Source of the DNA: Halichondria panicea
Lineage: Eukaryota > Porifera > Demospongiae > Suberitida > Halichondriidae
Direction: 5' to 3'
DNA length: 64,000 bases
NCBI RefSeq assembly: GCF_963675165.1
Contig: NC_087377.1
Coordinates: 3,192,978 to 3,256,977 of the forward strand
Shown: piece by piece, positions 48,701-58,782 of the stretch
How positions within the stretch are numbered: the stretch's first letter is position 1
Layout: the number at the start of each line of letters is the position of its first letter
Notes under the pieces: generated by a model
What the model saw: only the letters and a program-made list of their open reading frames with translations
The model's database searches: none
What the model was told of the DNA's origin: nothing
Position numbers and translations under genes: made by a program

Positions 48701-50244
48701 CCATCAGCACTGACAAAAGAACCTGCCAAGGTACCACCACACATATAACGTTCTCCTATGCATTGGTTTAAATTCCCTTGCTCATGTGCATTTCTTTTTA
48801 CAGTTAACCCGTTAGCAATGTGCGATGCTAGTAACAGCTGTGCCCAATCATGTGTGAGATTATCCGGAGTAGTAACCTGTAGCTGTCTCCCTGGTTACGA
48901 ACTGGCTTCCAATAGGATAGACTGCACAAGTGCGTTGGAGCATTCATTATAATAATCAATGCTGACATGTCTTTTGGAACAGTATTATTGTTTTTTATAC
49001 AGAGAGGCTTCAATGTATTTCTATGCAGAAATAAGAGTTATCCTCACCCCCACCGTAGACATCAACCAATGCCAGGAAAATCCATGTGAGCAGATCTGCA
49101 CTGACTTGGAGGGAGGTTATGAATGCTCGTGTCGTGAGGGATACCAGCTGTTGCCTGGGGGGAGATGTACCGGTGAGCTCGAGGGGGTGTTGTGCAATAG
49201 CAATTTTGACCAGTTCAGTGTAAGTACAGTTACTGATTTGAACTTACTATTCTGAGCACTTATAGCTATGCGTTATGTAACAATTAAATTAAACACTAGC
49301 TAAACCTGTACAATGAATGCTGTATTTATGGCTTCAATTGTCTCTCTCCATAAATTTTACAGATATCAACGAGTGTTTGGTGGCAGCTCTGGACATATTT
49401 GCTGCTGACCTTTGTGAACCCTCCATGTTCTGTGTGAATGTTGAGGGTAACTACAGTTGTGAGTGCCTGGCTGGTACACTACTAGTGGAGGGAGTGTGTG
49501 AAGCTGGTAAGTTCTCCCCATGCAATAAGAATGAGTTAATTTTCCACAAGATTATCAGTGCTTCAGTATGTCAGAGTTCTGATTGTTGATTGAATTCACA
49601 AGTATACCTAACAGAAGATACACACACATGCACACACACACACACGCACACACACACACACACGCACACACACACGCACACGCACACACACGCACACACG
49701 CACGCACACACACACACACACACGCACGCACGCACGCACGCACGCATGCACACACACACACACACACACGCACACACACACACGCACGCACACGAACACA
49801 GAGGGCGTGTTAGTTACAACACCACCACCAGTGGATGTTCCCGCTGCTACTTATATCACCCCCATTCTGACAACCAACCAGATCATTGGTATAACGGTGG
49901 GAGGTGGTCTTGGACTGGTCCTAATACTGGTCCTTCTTCTCATTACTATCACATGGTGAGGCTGCTTTTTAAGTGTATGGATATAAATAGCAGAAACCTC
50001 AAGTGTAAATATCCAGTTTATCATTCAGAGTAAATCCTGCATGCATGCAAGGTGTGTGTGTCTATAACTCGTAATGTTCTCCCCTGGTAGTTGCTGTGCC
50101 AATCATCGATCAGGACAACCTAAGAATGGAGGAGGTGGTCTAGACTTTATCGACACTGGCGCTGGATTTGAGCTGAAGCCAGTACCCAAAAACAATGTCC
50201 TTGACGAACAAGCTGAGATGGAGAAAAAAGTCGATCTCAGCTAA
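36112..50244 (+). CDS. Gene F: Ig-NIDO-AMOP-VWD-EGF type-I membrane protein (mucin-4-like)
   Basis: 25 exons: 36112-36220, 39091-39897, 39994-40114, 40245-40462, 40678-40962, 41423-41713, 41775-42104, 42194-42327, 42470-42793, 43008-43531, 44520-44716, 45720-45922, 45999-46230, 46359-46472, 46780-47025, 47121-47392, 47523-47622, 47832-47987, 48194-48310, 48608-48730, 48804-48929, 49059-49172, 49363-49506, 49802-49955, 50091-50244 (1864 residues). Signal peptide [19 protein letters not shown]; a novel about 270-residue exon; about four Ig-like domains (C..YYTC, SLTC..FIC, FEC..VSC); NIDO; AMOP ([18 protein letters not shown]); VWD ([19 protein letters not shown]); six or so EGF, several calcium-binding (DINEC); TM helix ([17 protein letters not shown]) and a short tail. 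NIDO-AMOP-VWD is the MUC4/SUSD2 core. Likely adhesion or recognition at the cell surface; ligand unknown. Confidence 0.9.
36513..36844. mobile_element. MITE with CAGTGGCGTAGGAAG ends in intron 1 of F
   Basis: Left CAGTGGCGTAGGAAGTGGGG, right CTTTCTATGCCACTG; GGAGCCCCCC near the left pairs loosely with CAGCCCCCCCT near the right. 332 bp, non-coding. The flanks are TATAT on both sides, so the target duplication length cannot be fixed. Confidence 0.7.
37960..38754. mobile_element. TAGGGGTTGGTAGATT element split by a nested insertion
   Basis: The same element lies uninterrupted at 57482-57925. Left TAGGGGTTGGTAGATT, right AATCTACTTACCCCTA. It is interrupted at 37992-38437 by a pogo-like MITE. 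Confidence 0.75.
37992..38437. mobile_element. Pogo-like MITE nested inside another element
   Basis: Ends CAGTAGACTCTCGTT and AACGAGAGTCTACTG, TA on both sides (37990-37991, 38438-38439). The host element reads CGAGATATTACCT at the empty site (57500), so the TA duplication is demonstrated directly. Confidence 0.9.
43790..44125. repeat. Diverged tandem repeat (about 100 bp x 3) in an intron of F
   Basis: Three units share GAGAGTAGTA(C/G)GAG, GCTCGTTTTTTGGG and GTGCTGGGCTTGTTTGCTGC. Non-coding. Confidence 0.7.
44365..44477. mobile_element. Short foldback element in an intron of F
   Basis: GTTAGAACATGTGCATTCAG pairs with ..CATGCCCATGTTCTAAC; the palindrome extends through TATAGTGTCCC/GGGACACTATA to a small GGGCTAAAGCCC centre. 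113 bp. Confidence 0.75.
44765..45000. repeat. About 120-bp tandem duplication in an intron of F
   Basis: Two units share CCTAACC..AC.GACACCTATTCT and CCCCAATCG, then GCTATTGATAAGCGA/ATATTGATAAGCGA. Confidence 0.7.
45605..45719. repeat. (CA)n microsatellite forming the acceptor of the VWD exon
   Basis: About 110 bp of CA ending TGCACACAG directly at the exon start 45720. Confidence 0.98.
46490..46690. mobile_element. Degraded relative of the CCGTATATCTTC MITE
   Basis: CCGCTAATTTATCGGACA, TTGTCCGGGTATGATTG and GGCTGCATGCGAGCTAA resemble parts of the element at 5477-5863. Intronic in F. Confidence 0.5.
48406..48425 (+). pseudogene. Relic of a duplicated EGF exon in F
   Basis: CATATTCTTTCAG then ACATTAACGAGTGCTC and a TGA stop: an acceptor and the first residues (DINECS) of a calcium-binding EGF, then homology ends. 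The same intron 3' end occurs intact before 48608. Confidence 0.65.
49620..49801. repeat. (CA/CG)n microsatellite forming the acceptor of the TM exon
   Basis: About 180 bp of CA with periodic CG (CACGCACG) ending ACGAACACAG at the exon start 49802. The His/Thr ORFs across it are artefacts. Confidence 0.98.
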
Positions 50245-50279
50245 TAACTTAATGAACAGTCCAACAATAAGAGCCATGA

Positions 50280-50450
50280 ATGCATGCAGTTTTTGAGTTT
50301 GTTTTGACTTTTGATTTGTACATGCATGTGTTTAAAATTTGTCACAACTAAAGGTTAGAGATCAGTAAGTTCTTCAGCTTCAGGCTACAGAAAAGTGGGA
50401 TGGTTTTGCCAACATTATTAAGTACCCAAATTTGGTTGTCAAACCCAAGA
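50280..50450. repeat. Block duplicated upstream of genes B and C
   Basis: GGTTAGAGATCA..TTCTTCAGCTTCAGG..ACAGAAAAGTGGGATG..GTACCCAAATTTGGTTGTCAAA. The same order occurs at 58150-58320. It lies in the 3' flank of F, so the B-to-C duplication carried a piece of F's 3' flank with it. Confidence 0.75.
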
Positions 50451-50559
50451 AAACATGACTAGAAGCCTATAGAAACTCTTACTTGCACTTCATTGATTCT
50501 TGAGCAGCTGTAGCAGTATACACATGCAGACAGAGACACACACACACCACACACACATG

Positions 50560-50812
50560 CACAAACCCAATGGCGTGCAAACTCTGCAAACATCAGCCCC
50601 TCCCATGCACTCTTGTATGTGCTCTGCAGGTTGCTAATTTGTGTGTGGTCTCTACTGCGCATGGCATGGTATGGAAGCTAGGCCGGGGTAAGTACCCTTC
50701 CATATACTCCCTATACTGAACTGCTGTGTAAGCATTATTTTTATAGCTTGCTCTTAGTAACTGAGAATTGAGTCTGAATCTCTCTGAGAAGGAGGTTCAC
50801 AAGAGAATTACA
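50560..50812 (+). promoter_or_regulatory. Putative promoter of gene B
   Basis: CATCAGCCCCTCCCATGCACTCTTG, a GTGTGTGGTCTCT stretch, GGCCGGGGTAAGTACCCTT and GAACTGCTGTGTAAGCATT all match the E/A intergenic region in order. Function inferred. Confidence 0.5.
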
Positions 50813-53800
50813 ATGAATGGCAATGGGTACCAAGAGGACACTGGGGACCGACACAGGGAAATTCCTGTAGCAATGCCACTAGGATCATTGGTTAGTTATA
50901 ACATAATTATGCCCTTGGTTATAATTTATATAGGATGACATCGTATCAGTATTGGTATAATCAGGACAATGTTTGTTATGACTCCATGGCATGTGAATCA
51001 CTAAACTATACAGTAACTATATATACTATAATTATACTATATATATATATATTTTCATGAGTTACACTTTACTTCTGAATCAGATAATGCTTGTATACAT
51101 AATAAACATTGTAAAATGCTACAGCAGTTTGTACTTCGTTAGCTTTGCTATCAAATATCACATCCGAATGGGACTGATTTTGCAGGTGAAGGAGCTCAAT
51201 ACGATATTGCAAAACCCAAATGGTGGTAACCACACAATGAGAGGCAGGCCTAGGTGTGCTTCTCAGTCTGCTTCAGCTACCGGCACTGGTGCTGAAATAC
51301 TCGGGAGAAGTGCACCGGTAGATCTATACAATAATATGTGTCTAAAACCATGCACCTGTTATACTCATATAGAGTCTGATGAAGTAGATGGCAAGGTTAA
51401 AGATGTGGTCTGCCTTTATAGGGCCTGATTCCCAAAGTACGGTGGCCCTGAGTGCTACTCCAGTTGGTAGTTGGCAGTTGCAGTTGGTAGTTGGTAGTTC
51501 ACAGTTGGGAGTTGGCAGTTGGTAGTTCGTGACCTTTAAACTTTGCAAATGTTGTATATAGATCTTTGCACTGCCTCTAATCTTTTAACCATAACTTTAA
51601 ATAGCCTCAATAGAATCTAAAAGTGCCATGCAAAACCTGTTTCTATAATTCCCCTGGGATCTGGGAATATAGGTACATGAGGATTAGACTTGAAATGATC
51701 TCCCTATGCCTAGATGTGTACATATAATTGCCGTCTTAGACTTAGGTCAGCTAGATATCGGTGCCAGTATCATAATTTAAAAACAGGCTAATTATTGTTG
51801 CAAAGTTTAAAGGTTACGAACTGCCAACTACTAACTCCCAACTGCGAACTACCAACTGCCAACTGCCAACTACGTGTTTTAACTATCAAGTAGCAACTGC
51901 GAACTACCAACTCCGCATTTGAACTATCAAGTATGAACTACTCAGGTGCATTAAGGACTGGGACCAACATAAAAAAGACATTTATAAGAGGCACTTCAAC
52001 CTGCTGCTGTTTACTGTGTATATTAATCTGTGCAAAACTTTTATGATGAAATGAAACACTGGCTTCCATTCTCTAGGAAAATATTAAAATGAAGCCCCTC
52101 CCACTAATTGATCAGTGGGGGTGGTCCGTTTTGTCGAAGCACTATTTCACTTTTCTATTGAAAAATCGGCGTTTAAACACTAAGGCTACTAGCTATTGCT
52201 GCTGCTCATTATACTTAGTTCTATCTAAGCTAACAACTCACTCTAGCGCTTAGCCCTCCTGGTCTTTGCAAGGGAGAAATAACAGAAAGTTGTTTGATGT
52301 AGCAGTCTCATCTTGGATAGTAGGCTTCCCAGGGACACGGTCAACAATTTGTTGACAAAGTACAAGGATAAATCAGCTAAGGAAGGCTTATGGAAGTCAT
52401 CTATTGCCTCGCAAGCTTTACTAGAGGGTGTTTTAAACGCCGACTAAGTCACTTCTCTAAACTAGCTGAATTACTGCAAAATGAAAAGTGAGTGGTACGT
52501 TGAATTAATGAACGCGTGGGCGGAACCACGGCGACCGTGTGGGCGGGGCTTATAATTTGCAAATTCAGCAATAATTGAAGGTCCCAGTCCTTAATGCACC
52601 TGAGTACCAACTAGAGTAGCGCTCAGGGCCACCGTACCAAAGCCATATATATAATATACTAATAATTGTTACCATGCATACACATGTTCAGTCATTAATG
52701 GTCGGTGGTACACTACGTCGCAAAAAACCTCCTGTGGCTAAACCTCCACAAGAGAAAAAAAAGGAGCAAGAAGTTTCAGGAGCCAACGTACGTCCCATAT
52801 TATAATTATAACAGTGAGGCCCTATATGCGAACCACACATATAGTCAAGTCATGAGCACTTCACTCTCATGCAGAACGAACTAGCGAACATTTTGAACCG
52901 GAGAAGGAGAAAAAATTGGGAAGATTTATCAAAGCAAAATGTGAAGACACTTGACAATGTAAGTGCATGCTATAATGGTTATTGTGTATATAATTATATG
53001 TACGAAAAATTCATAGATCATATACTTTGTATATATACTGTTCCATATCTCTCACATGCCTATAATAATGAATGTGCAACACTATACAACAAAGTAATGG
53101 CTGACACTTTAATTTTGCAGTCTAAATGACACTCTCTATACAGTGTAATATAAGCAGTGTACATGAAAGATACTCCTACGACATTCCACACCATAAAGAT
53201 TAATAGTATGGTCAATTACACATGCATGCTCTCACTAAGTGCTCACATGTCACATGTAGGATCATCATGAGACTAAAGAGGTGAAGCATAAACCATTGAG
53301 TGTGCTAAAATCTTCTGAACAACAATCGAAAATTGAGAAGCCTCACGAGAATTCTGTGCCACCTCAGGAAATCTTAAAACCACAAGTGAAACCAATATTA
53401 ATTGGTGGTGACCAAAGCAAGCAAACTATCACTACTGGGTTCACTATAGCAGGGACACAAGCAATCGAACAAACAGCACAAGGATTTCAGCAACAGTTTT
53501 CAGCTGACCCGTCCACAACAAATAATGTTCCTGAAGCCACGATAAGTAGAACTGCCACCCGATTGCTGCATGATGAAGAAGCCCTTTGTGTTACACATAA
53601 ACAGAATCATACCAGGGTTGATTCTAACCAAGCTGCTGGGGAAGGAATAATTCAGACAAAAGTTGAGGCTTTTCAAGCTCATGAAAAACCAGGAGCAATT
53701 CAGAATCAGAGAGAGGGTTTGAACATTGGGGAGCTACCGAACATTCTCAATCGTGGTGAAGAAAAACAAGACGATACTGAGCAAGGAGTGAAGCGTCTTC

Positions 53801-56593
53801 AAGATGAGCACACAAGGATGGAGAGTGAATTGAAGTTACAACAAGAAGAATTAAAGTGTCGTTTGGAATTGGTTAGTAGTTGAGTGCTAGCTACATGTAC
53901 GTGTATACACTTTTATTGCTCATGTGGTCAGACATCAAAGGATTAGACTATATATGGTTGTAAATACAGTCATGCCTGGATGTTACCTATAGGATGTGGT
54001 CAATATACCTGGATAACAATATTATTACTCAGGATGTAGACCGATGCGGGTAGAATCCTGCAATCTGATTGGTCCATAAGTAATCCTTGAAATTATTGCG
54101 CAATCAGTATTAAGTATATAGGTTATATATATACGCCCCTTTATACAGTAGAACCTCGCTAATCTGAATAGAGCCGAATACATGAAATTTCCGGATTAAC
54201 GGAGTGTACTTATTGCATGAAAACATGGTGAACCTTGTTAATTTTGTGTAATTATTTATTATTTAGAGACAAATTGGTAGTCTTCAGCGTAGAGATAGGA
54301 AACATCAAGAATAAATACATCATTTGGAGCACCAGATGATGGGTGGATCTGTTATAATAACTATAATAATAATGGTAATGTTATTATAATTATAAACCCT
54401 AACATTTCACGCATGCAGGTACCCACGACACAGAAATCAGTTCCAAGAAATGACAGAGATGCTGAAATTAAAGACTTGAGGTCGAGACTTGAAGTAGCTC
54501 ACGAACATGTGGCCAAGCAAATTGACACCATTGTTCAGATGACTTTTGACTACGAGGCACTTCAGAAGCAGATGGAAGAAGTGGAATCTCAGGAGATAGT
54601 TAAATATCTGGAGGGAAAAGTTGAACTCTATCATTGTCAAGTAAGCATAATTATAATGTACCGCTTTTTGGCATGCCTAGACTTAATATACACGTAATAA
54701 AAAAGCAAAAATTATAGACTATAGCCTCAAGTGTGTAGAATAGCCTATATATATTGTCGTTTCATTGTTTACACTGGAGCTATCTAATTATAGTGGTTGA
54801 CTTATGGTGAGGAGGCAAGATTTGTTATATACCGATTTCATAGAAAAAATATCACCCGAATTGAAGTGAAATGCACTTTGAATTTTCCATAGGTCCGTCA
54901 ATACGAGAACGACTTAAATGAAGAGCGAGCCGCTCGAGAGAGAGCTGCAGGCGAACAAGAAAGTCAAAAAAGGAGGCACCAGTTTGAAATGCAAGTGCTT
55001 GAAGACAACCTCAAAGAAGCCGTGGAATCAGAGAGAACACTTAAGCAGCATGCAACAACAGAGCTCGATGAACTGAGGAGAAAACAGACTGGATTGGAGG
55101 CAGAGTTCAACAAAGCATTGGCTATCCAAACATCACAACTGGATGCAGCTCAGGCGGAGAAGGCAGAGATACGTCAACAAAATGATGGTTTGAATCATAA
55201 AATCAAGCAGTATGAAACTGACATTCAACAGTTTCTCGCTCACAAGGAGGTGAGGAGTACAAAAAAAAATTAATAATCATTGTTTTTACCATTGCTAGAG
55301 CACTCATGAGCTGCGAGGAAAAATTGGTGAACTTGAGTGTGATGTACGAGGCCTGACAGTAAGTTGTTGATGATCGAGAGCTTACAATCAAAACGGTTTT
55401 GTATAATACTTGGAGCACTCTATTTTGCAGGTTAACCTTGAACGTAAGAAAAATGAAAACCAAACGCTTGGAATCACAGTTCAACAGTTAAAGGAACAAA
55501 TCCAACAGCTGGAAGTAAGTTTATTGTGACAAGTAAACTTCACAAAAAAATTCTGTTGTTGAACTTTTATTTTGTGCATACAGGCCAGGGATGAGTTGGC
55601 TCCCTACGTCCTTCCTCGACTTCCATATCTCGGAGAGTGTCAGGGGGCGGGGTCGTACGGATCTGTGTATCGTATCCATTTGAACGGGATCAATTGCATC
55701 GCTAAGCAAATTCACGACATCTTGCTTGGTCAAGGGAGAGAACAAGGAGTGAATATAGAAGACAAGCAAGCTGCCTACCAGAAGTTCTATACTGAATGTG
55801 TGTTACTGAGTCGAATGCGTCACCCCAACATTGTCCAGTTCATGGGTGTGCACTACGGACCACAGAGAGATTACGGGAAAGAGCTCACACTAGTTATGGA
55901 GCGCCTGTACATGAATCTCGAAGATTGCCTAAAGCGATACAAAAATATTGAAATGTGGTTAAAAGTGTCGATTCTTCTAGATATTTCCCAAGGTTTACTC
56001 CACCTTCATTCTCAGGGTATTGTTCACCGCGATCTGACAGCTCCCAACATTCTCCTCACAACGAGCCTCCATGCTAAGATTGCTGACCTTGGTGTCTCAA
56101 AAATCATCAATGTCCACCCTCTGGCTGCCTCCAAACAATCAATGATTCCCGGCACCCTCGGATATATGCCCCCCGAGGCACTGGCAGAAATCCCCGAGTA
56201 TGGCTCTGCTTTGGACGTATTCTCCTTTGGTGTGCTAATTCTGTTTGTCGTCCTACAAGAATATCCACAGTACTACGATAATCTTGTCACTCCCAAGGGA
56301 TTGGCTCGCAAAGAATCTCATATTCAAAAACGTTCGAAATGGATCAACAAGTTATCATCTGATAATCCCTTCCGCCGACTAATTTGTGGCTGCCTTCAAG
56401 ATGTTCCTGAACAAAGACCCACCACTAACAATCTCAATTCTAGTCTCATTCAAATTTCCAAGACGTACCCCAATCCTTACCAAGATATCATCGATATGCA
56501 AACACATTTGGTGAGCCAATCATCATGCATGCTAATTATCGTACCGTACAAATTAATTTAATCGTTGCATGTGTATGTATTATGCAGGCCTAA
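50813..56593 (+). CDS. Gene B: UBAN-like coiled coil plus kinase, paralog of A
   Basis: Eleven exons, introns all phase 0: 50813-50890, 51186-51317, 52692-52787, 52875-52958, 53260-53871, 54419-54640, 54893-55249, 55299-55358, 55431-55514, 55584-56510, 56588-56593; 885 residues. It lacks A's Pro-rich exon and the two short coiled-coil exons (a stop-containing relic of one remains at 54267-54335); A's two short exons before the kinase correspond to one here. UBAN region 409-425 reads VRQYENDLNEERAARER, with Leu where A and NEMO have Phe. The kinase (about 590-870) keeps GAGSYG, the Lys in CIAKQI, HRDLTAPN, DLG and PPE. The tail ends at GCC TAA where A reads GCT CAG. Kinase probably active; ubiquitin binding may be weakened. 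Confidence 0.87.
51440..52634. mobile_element. Complex TA-flanked foldback element in intron 2 of B
   Basis: Outer ends CGGTGGCCCTGAGTGCTACT and complement (..GAGTAGCGCTCAGGGCCACCG), TA at 51438-51439 and 52635-52636. Inside, an array of AGTTGGTAGTTGGCAGTTG (51461-51530) is mirrored by CAACTGCCAACTACTAACT (51820-51920), and CTCAGGTGCATTAAGGACTG (51943) is mirrored at 52585-52610. No transposase was found. Confidence 0.8.
54147..54205. mobile_element. Pogo-like terminal fragment
   Basis: TACAGTAGAACCTCGCTAAT with TTCCGGATTAACGGAG shortly after; no matching opposite terminus at the expected place. Intronic in B. Confidence 0.5.
54267..54335 (+). pseudogene. Decayed coiled-coil exon in gene B
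   Basis: The acceptor TTATTTAG is intact and the sequence reads RQIGSLQ, then RRDRKHQE, a TAA stop, then IHHLEHQ, in register with A's exon RQIGNLQ...HQDELHRLEHQ (31397-31522). About 57 bp are deleted and the donor GT has become AT (CAGATGATGG), so it must be skipped. Confidence 0.8.
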
Positions 56594-58782
56594 CCACAAC
56601 ACGGAAAACCTCACTACTCTTCATAGCTCTATTTAGGGAAAACCCATCCAGATAAATCGTAGATAAATAATTATGATAATGGCCTGAACGACAATACACA
56701 TTTCTTTATTTTACTGTAGCTATAATTATATATACCTGCATGCATATTGTTAATACTGTCACAATGTATACAAGCTAGTATATACATGCACTGGAGTACA
56801 TTATTTTTGTGCAAATTTTGTAAGTTTAAATGATTTTCAATACTTACGACAATGAATATAATTATTACGCGATAATAGTAATTGTATGCATGCATGATTG
56901 GCATATCTATATAAATAGCTGCATAATTGTACGATTCATGACTCACGAGTATATATATATATATATAGGGGGGGTAACGGTTGGTAAATCATGCTCAAGA
57001 TATCACCTGTAGGCTAATAATTATGCCTCGAGGCTTAGCCGCACGAGGGATATGGTATAAGCTGACTGTGTGTGTACATGTGTGTGTTAGACTGGAAACC
57101 ACTCTCCCCTTCTCTCGGGTGAAAGGGACTGGCAAGCTGCAGTGCGTGAAGAATGTCCGCTGCCACAAGAATGTAAACGTCACAATAGTCATGTGCCACC
57201 GCCCACACGCTAACTCTATCACTGCACAAAAATATTATCGGCCCTGAGTATAAGTACATCACTGGCGGTCTGTTATAGAGGCTAAAATAATATCACCCAC
57301 GCATTAACCATTTTCAGTTTGTTCTAATTGCATTCCAACGGAACAACTCTCAACACGGCAACTTGCCAGTCCCCAGAGCCCAGAGCGAAGGGGAGTGATT
57401 TCCAGTCTATGTGTGTGTGTGTGTCTATGTGTGTGTGTGTCTGTTCCAGCTGTAACTGCTCAACGGTTGCAATGCGACAGCTAGGGGTTGGTAGATTATG
57501 CTCGAGATATTACCTACTATGCTATTCTTTTATGCTCAAGCAAACAGCCTATTATTATTTTCAAATTGCCTATTATTCTTCAAATCGCCTATTATTCCCA
57601 CATTATTTCTCCAAAGCACAACATAGGCCCCATATCGTGGCACAAGTAACATCAAACTATAACTGAATAATTGCCACGTGACTCTATCTATAATAGCACT
57701 ATAATAGAATCCCAAGGAGATATTAACCACCAGTAATTCCAATTGTTTATACTATATGACTTGTACTGACCTGTATTTCTATGAAACTTGCCTATTATTC
57801 TCATAATTGTTATAAATATATATACCTATTATGCCAGCATAATTCTCACCCAAAAAATATACATAATTATGTCTAATTATTATGCTCAAAATTATGCTAA
57901 CATAATCTACCAATCCGTACCCCTATCCAGATCCTCCTGGCAGAATCATCTTTTTCATGAGGGCCTGGTAAGCCACAAAACACTACCATATAACAATATA
58001 GATAACAATATGCATGTACACAAGTCTTTTCTTCTCAATAGATATTATATACACTGAGCTCCAGATCCTGGAAGAATCAATTTTCTTCCTTTCTTGAGGT
58101 CCTGTAGCCTCGATCCCAGGCCGATTTAATCTCGAGGCTAGAGTCATGCATACATGCAGTTTTTGTGTTTGAATCATGTATTTTTGGATCAACCTGTTTG
58201 TACAACTTTATAGGTTAGAGATCATGCAGTTTTTCAGCTTCAGGTAATACAGAAAAGTGGGATGCATGGTTTTGCCAATAATTATTTAACTGAGTACCCA
58301 AATTTGGTTGTCAAAATGTAGTAGGAATAATTTATGCAGCAAAGGTCGCCTCCGCCTCGATCCCAGGCCGATCCGTCTCCAATTGAACGCTAGGTCGCCT
58401 CCTCCGACAAAGGAATAAAAATTAACTAGCTAATTGTTATTTGCATGTGTGAAGCAATTTTAACAGTTGTTACAAGAAAGTGATAAAAATAGCAGGTGTA
58501 TCCGTTGTGAAGGTTTACGTAGCTTGTGACAAACACACTAAGTTTGGCACAAAACAACATCAGGTAGTATATACATTGATTCCTGTACCAGGACACACTA
58601 TGATAGAGCTAGAAATTCATGCATTGGAAACGTAAAATGGGAAATGGTTTCAGGTTGGAATGCATTCCCATACTGGCCACTTTTTATGTGAGCACTTATA
58701 GTTTATTAGCTTTGATCTTTTGTTATCAGCCTAAGTCTAGCTTTCTATATATGGTTACTAGCACAAGAGATCAGACCAATTA
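56594..58782. other. Intergenic region between B and C
   Basis: No gene supported. Contains a MITE (57482-57925), the duplicated block at 58150-58320, and two AGCCTCGATCCCAGGCC fragments (about 58105 and 58352). Confidence 0.6.
57482..57925. mobile_element. Intact TAGGGGTTGGTAGATT element
   Basis: Left TAGGGGTTGGTAGATTATG, right CATAATCTACCAATCCGTAC then CCCTA. Contains many CCTATTATTC repeats. Uninterrupted homolog of 37960-38754. Confidence 0.75.

Noticed and set aside
49583..49813. His/Thr/Ala and Val/Cys/Ala ORFs over the CA/CG repeat
   Set aside because: Microsatellite translation in an intron of F.
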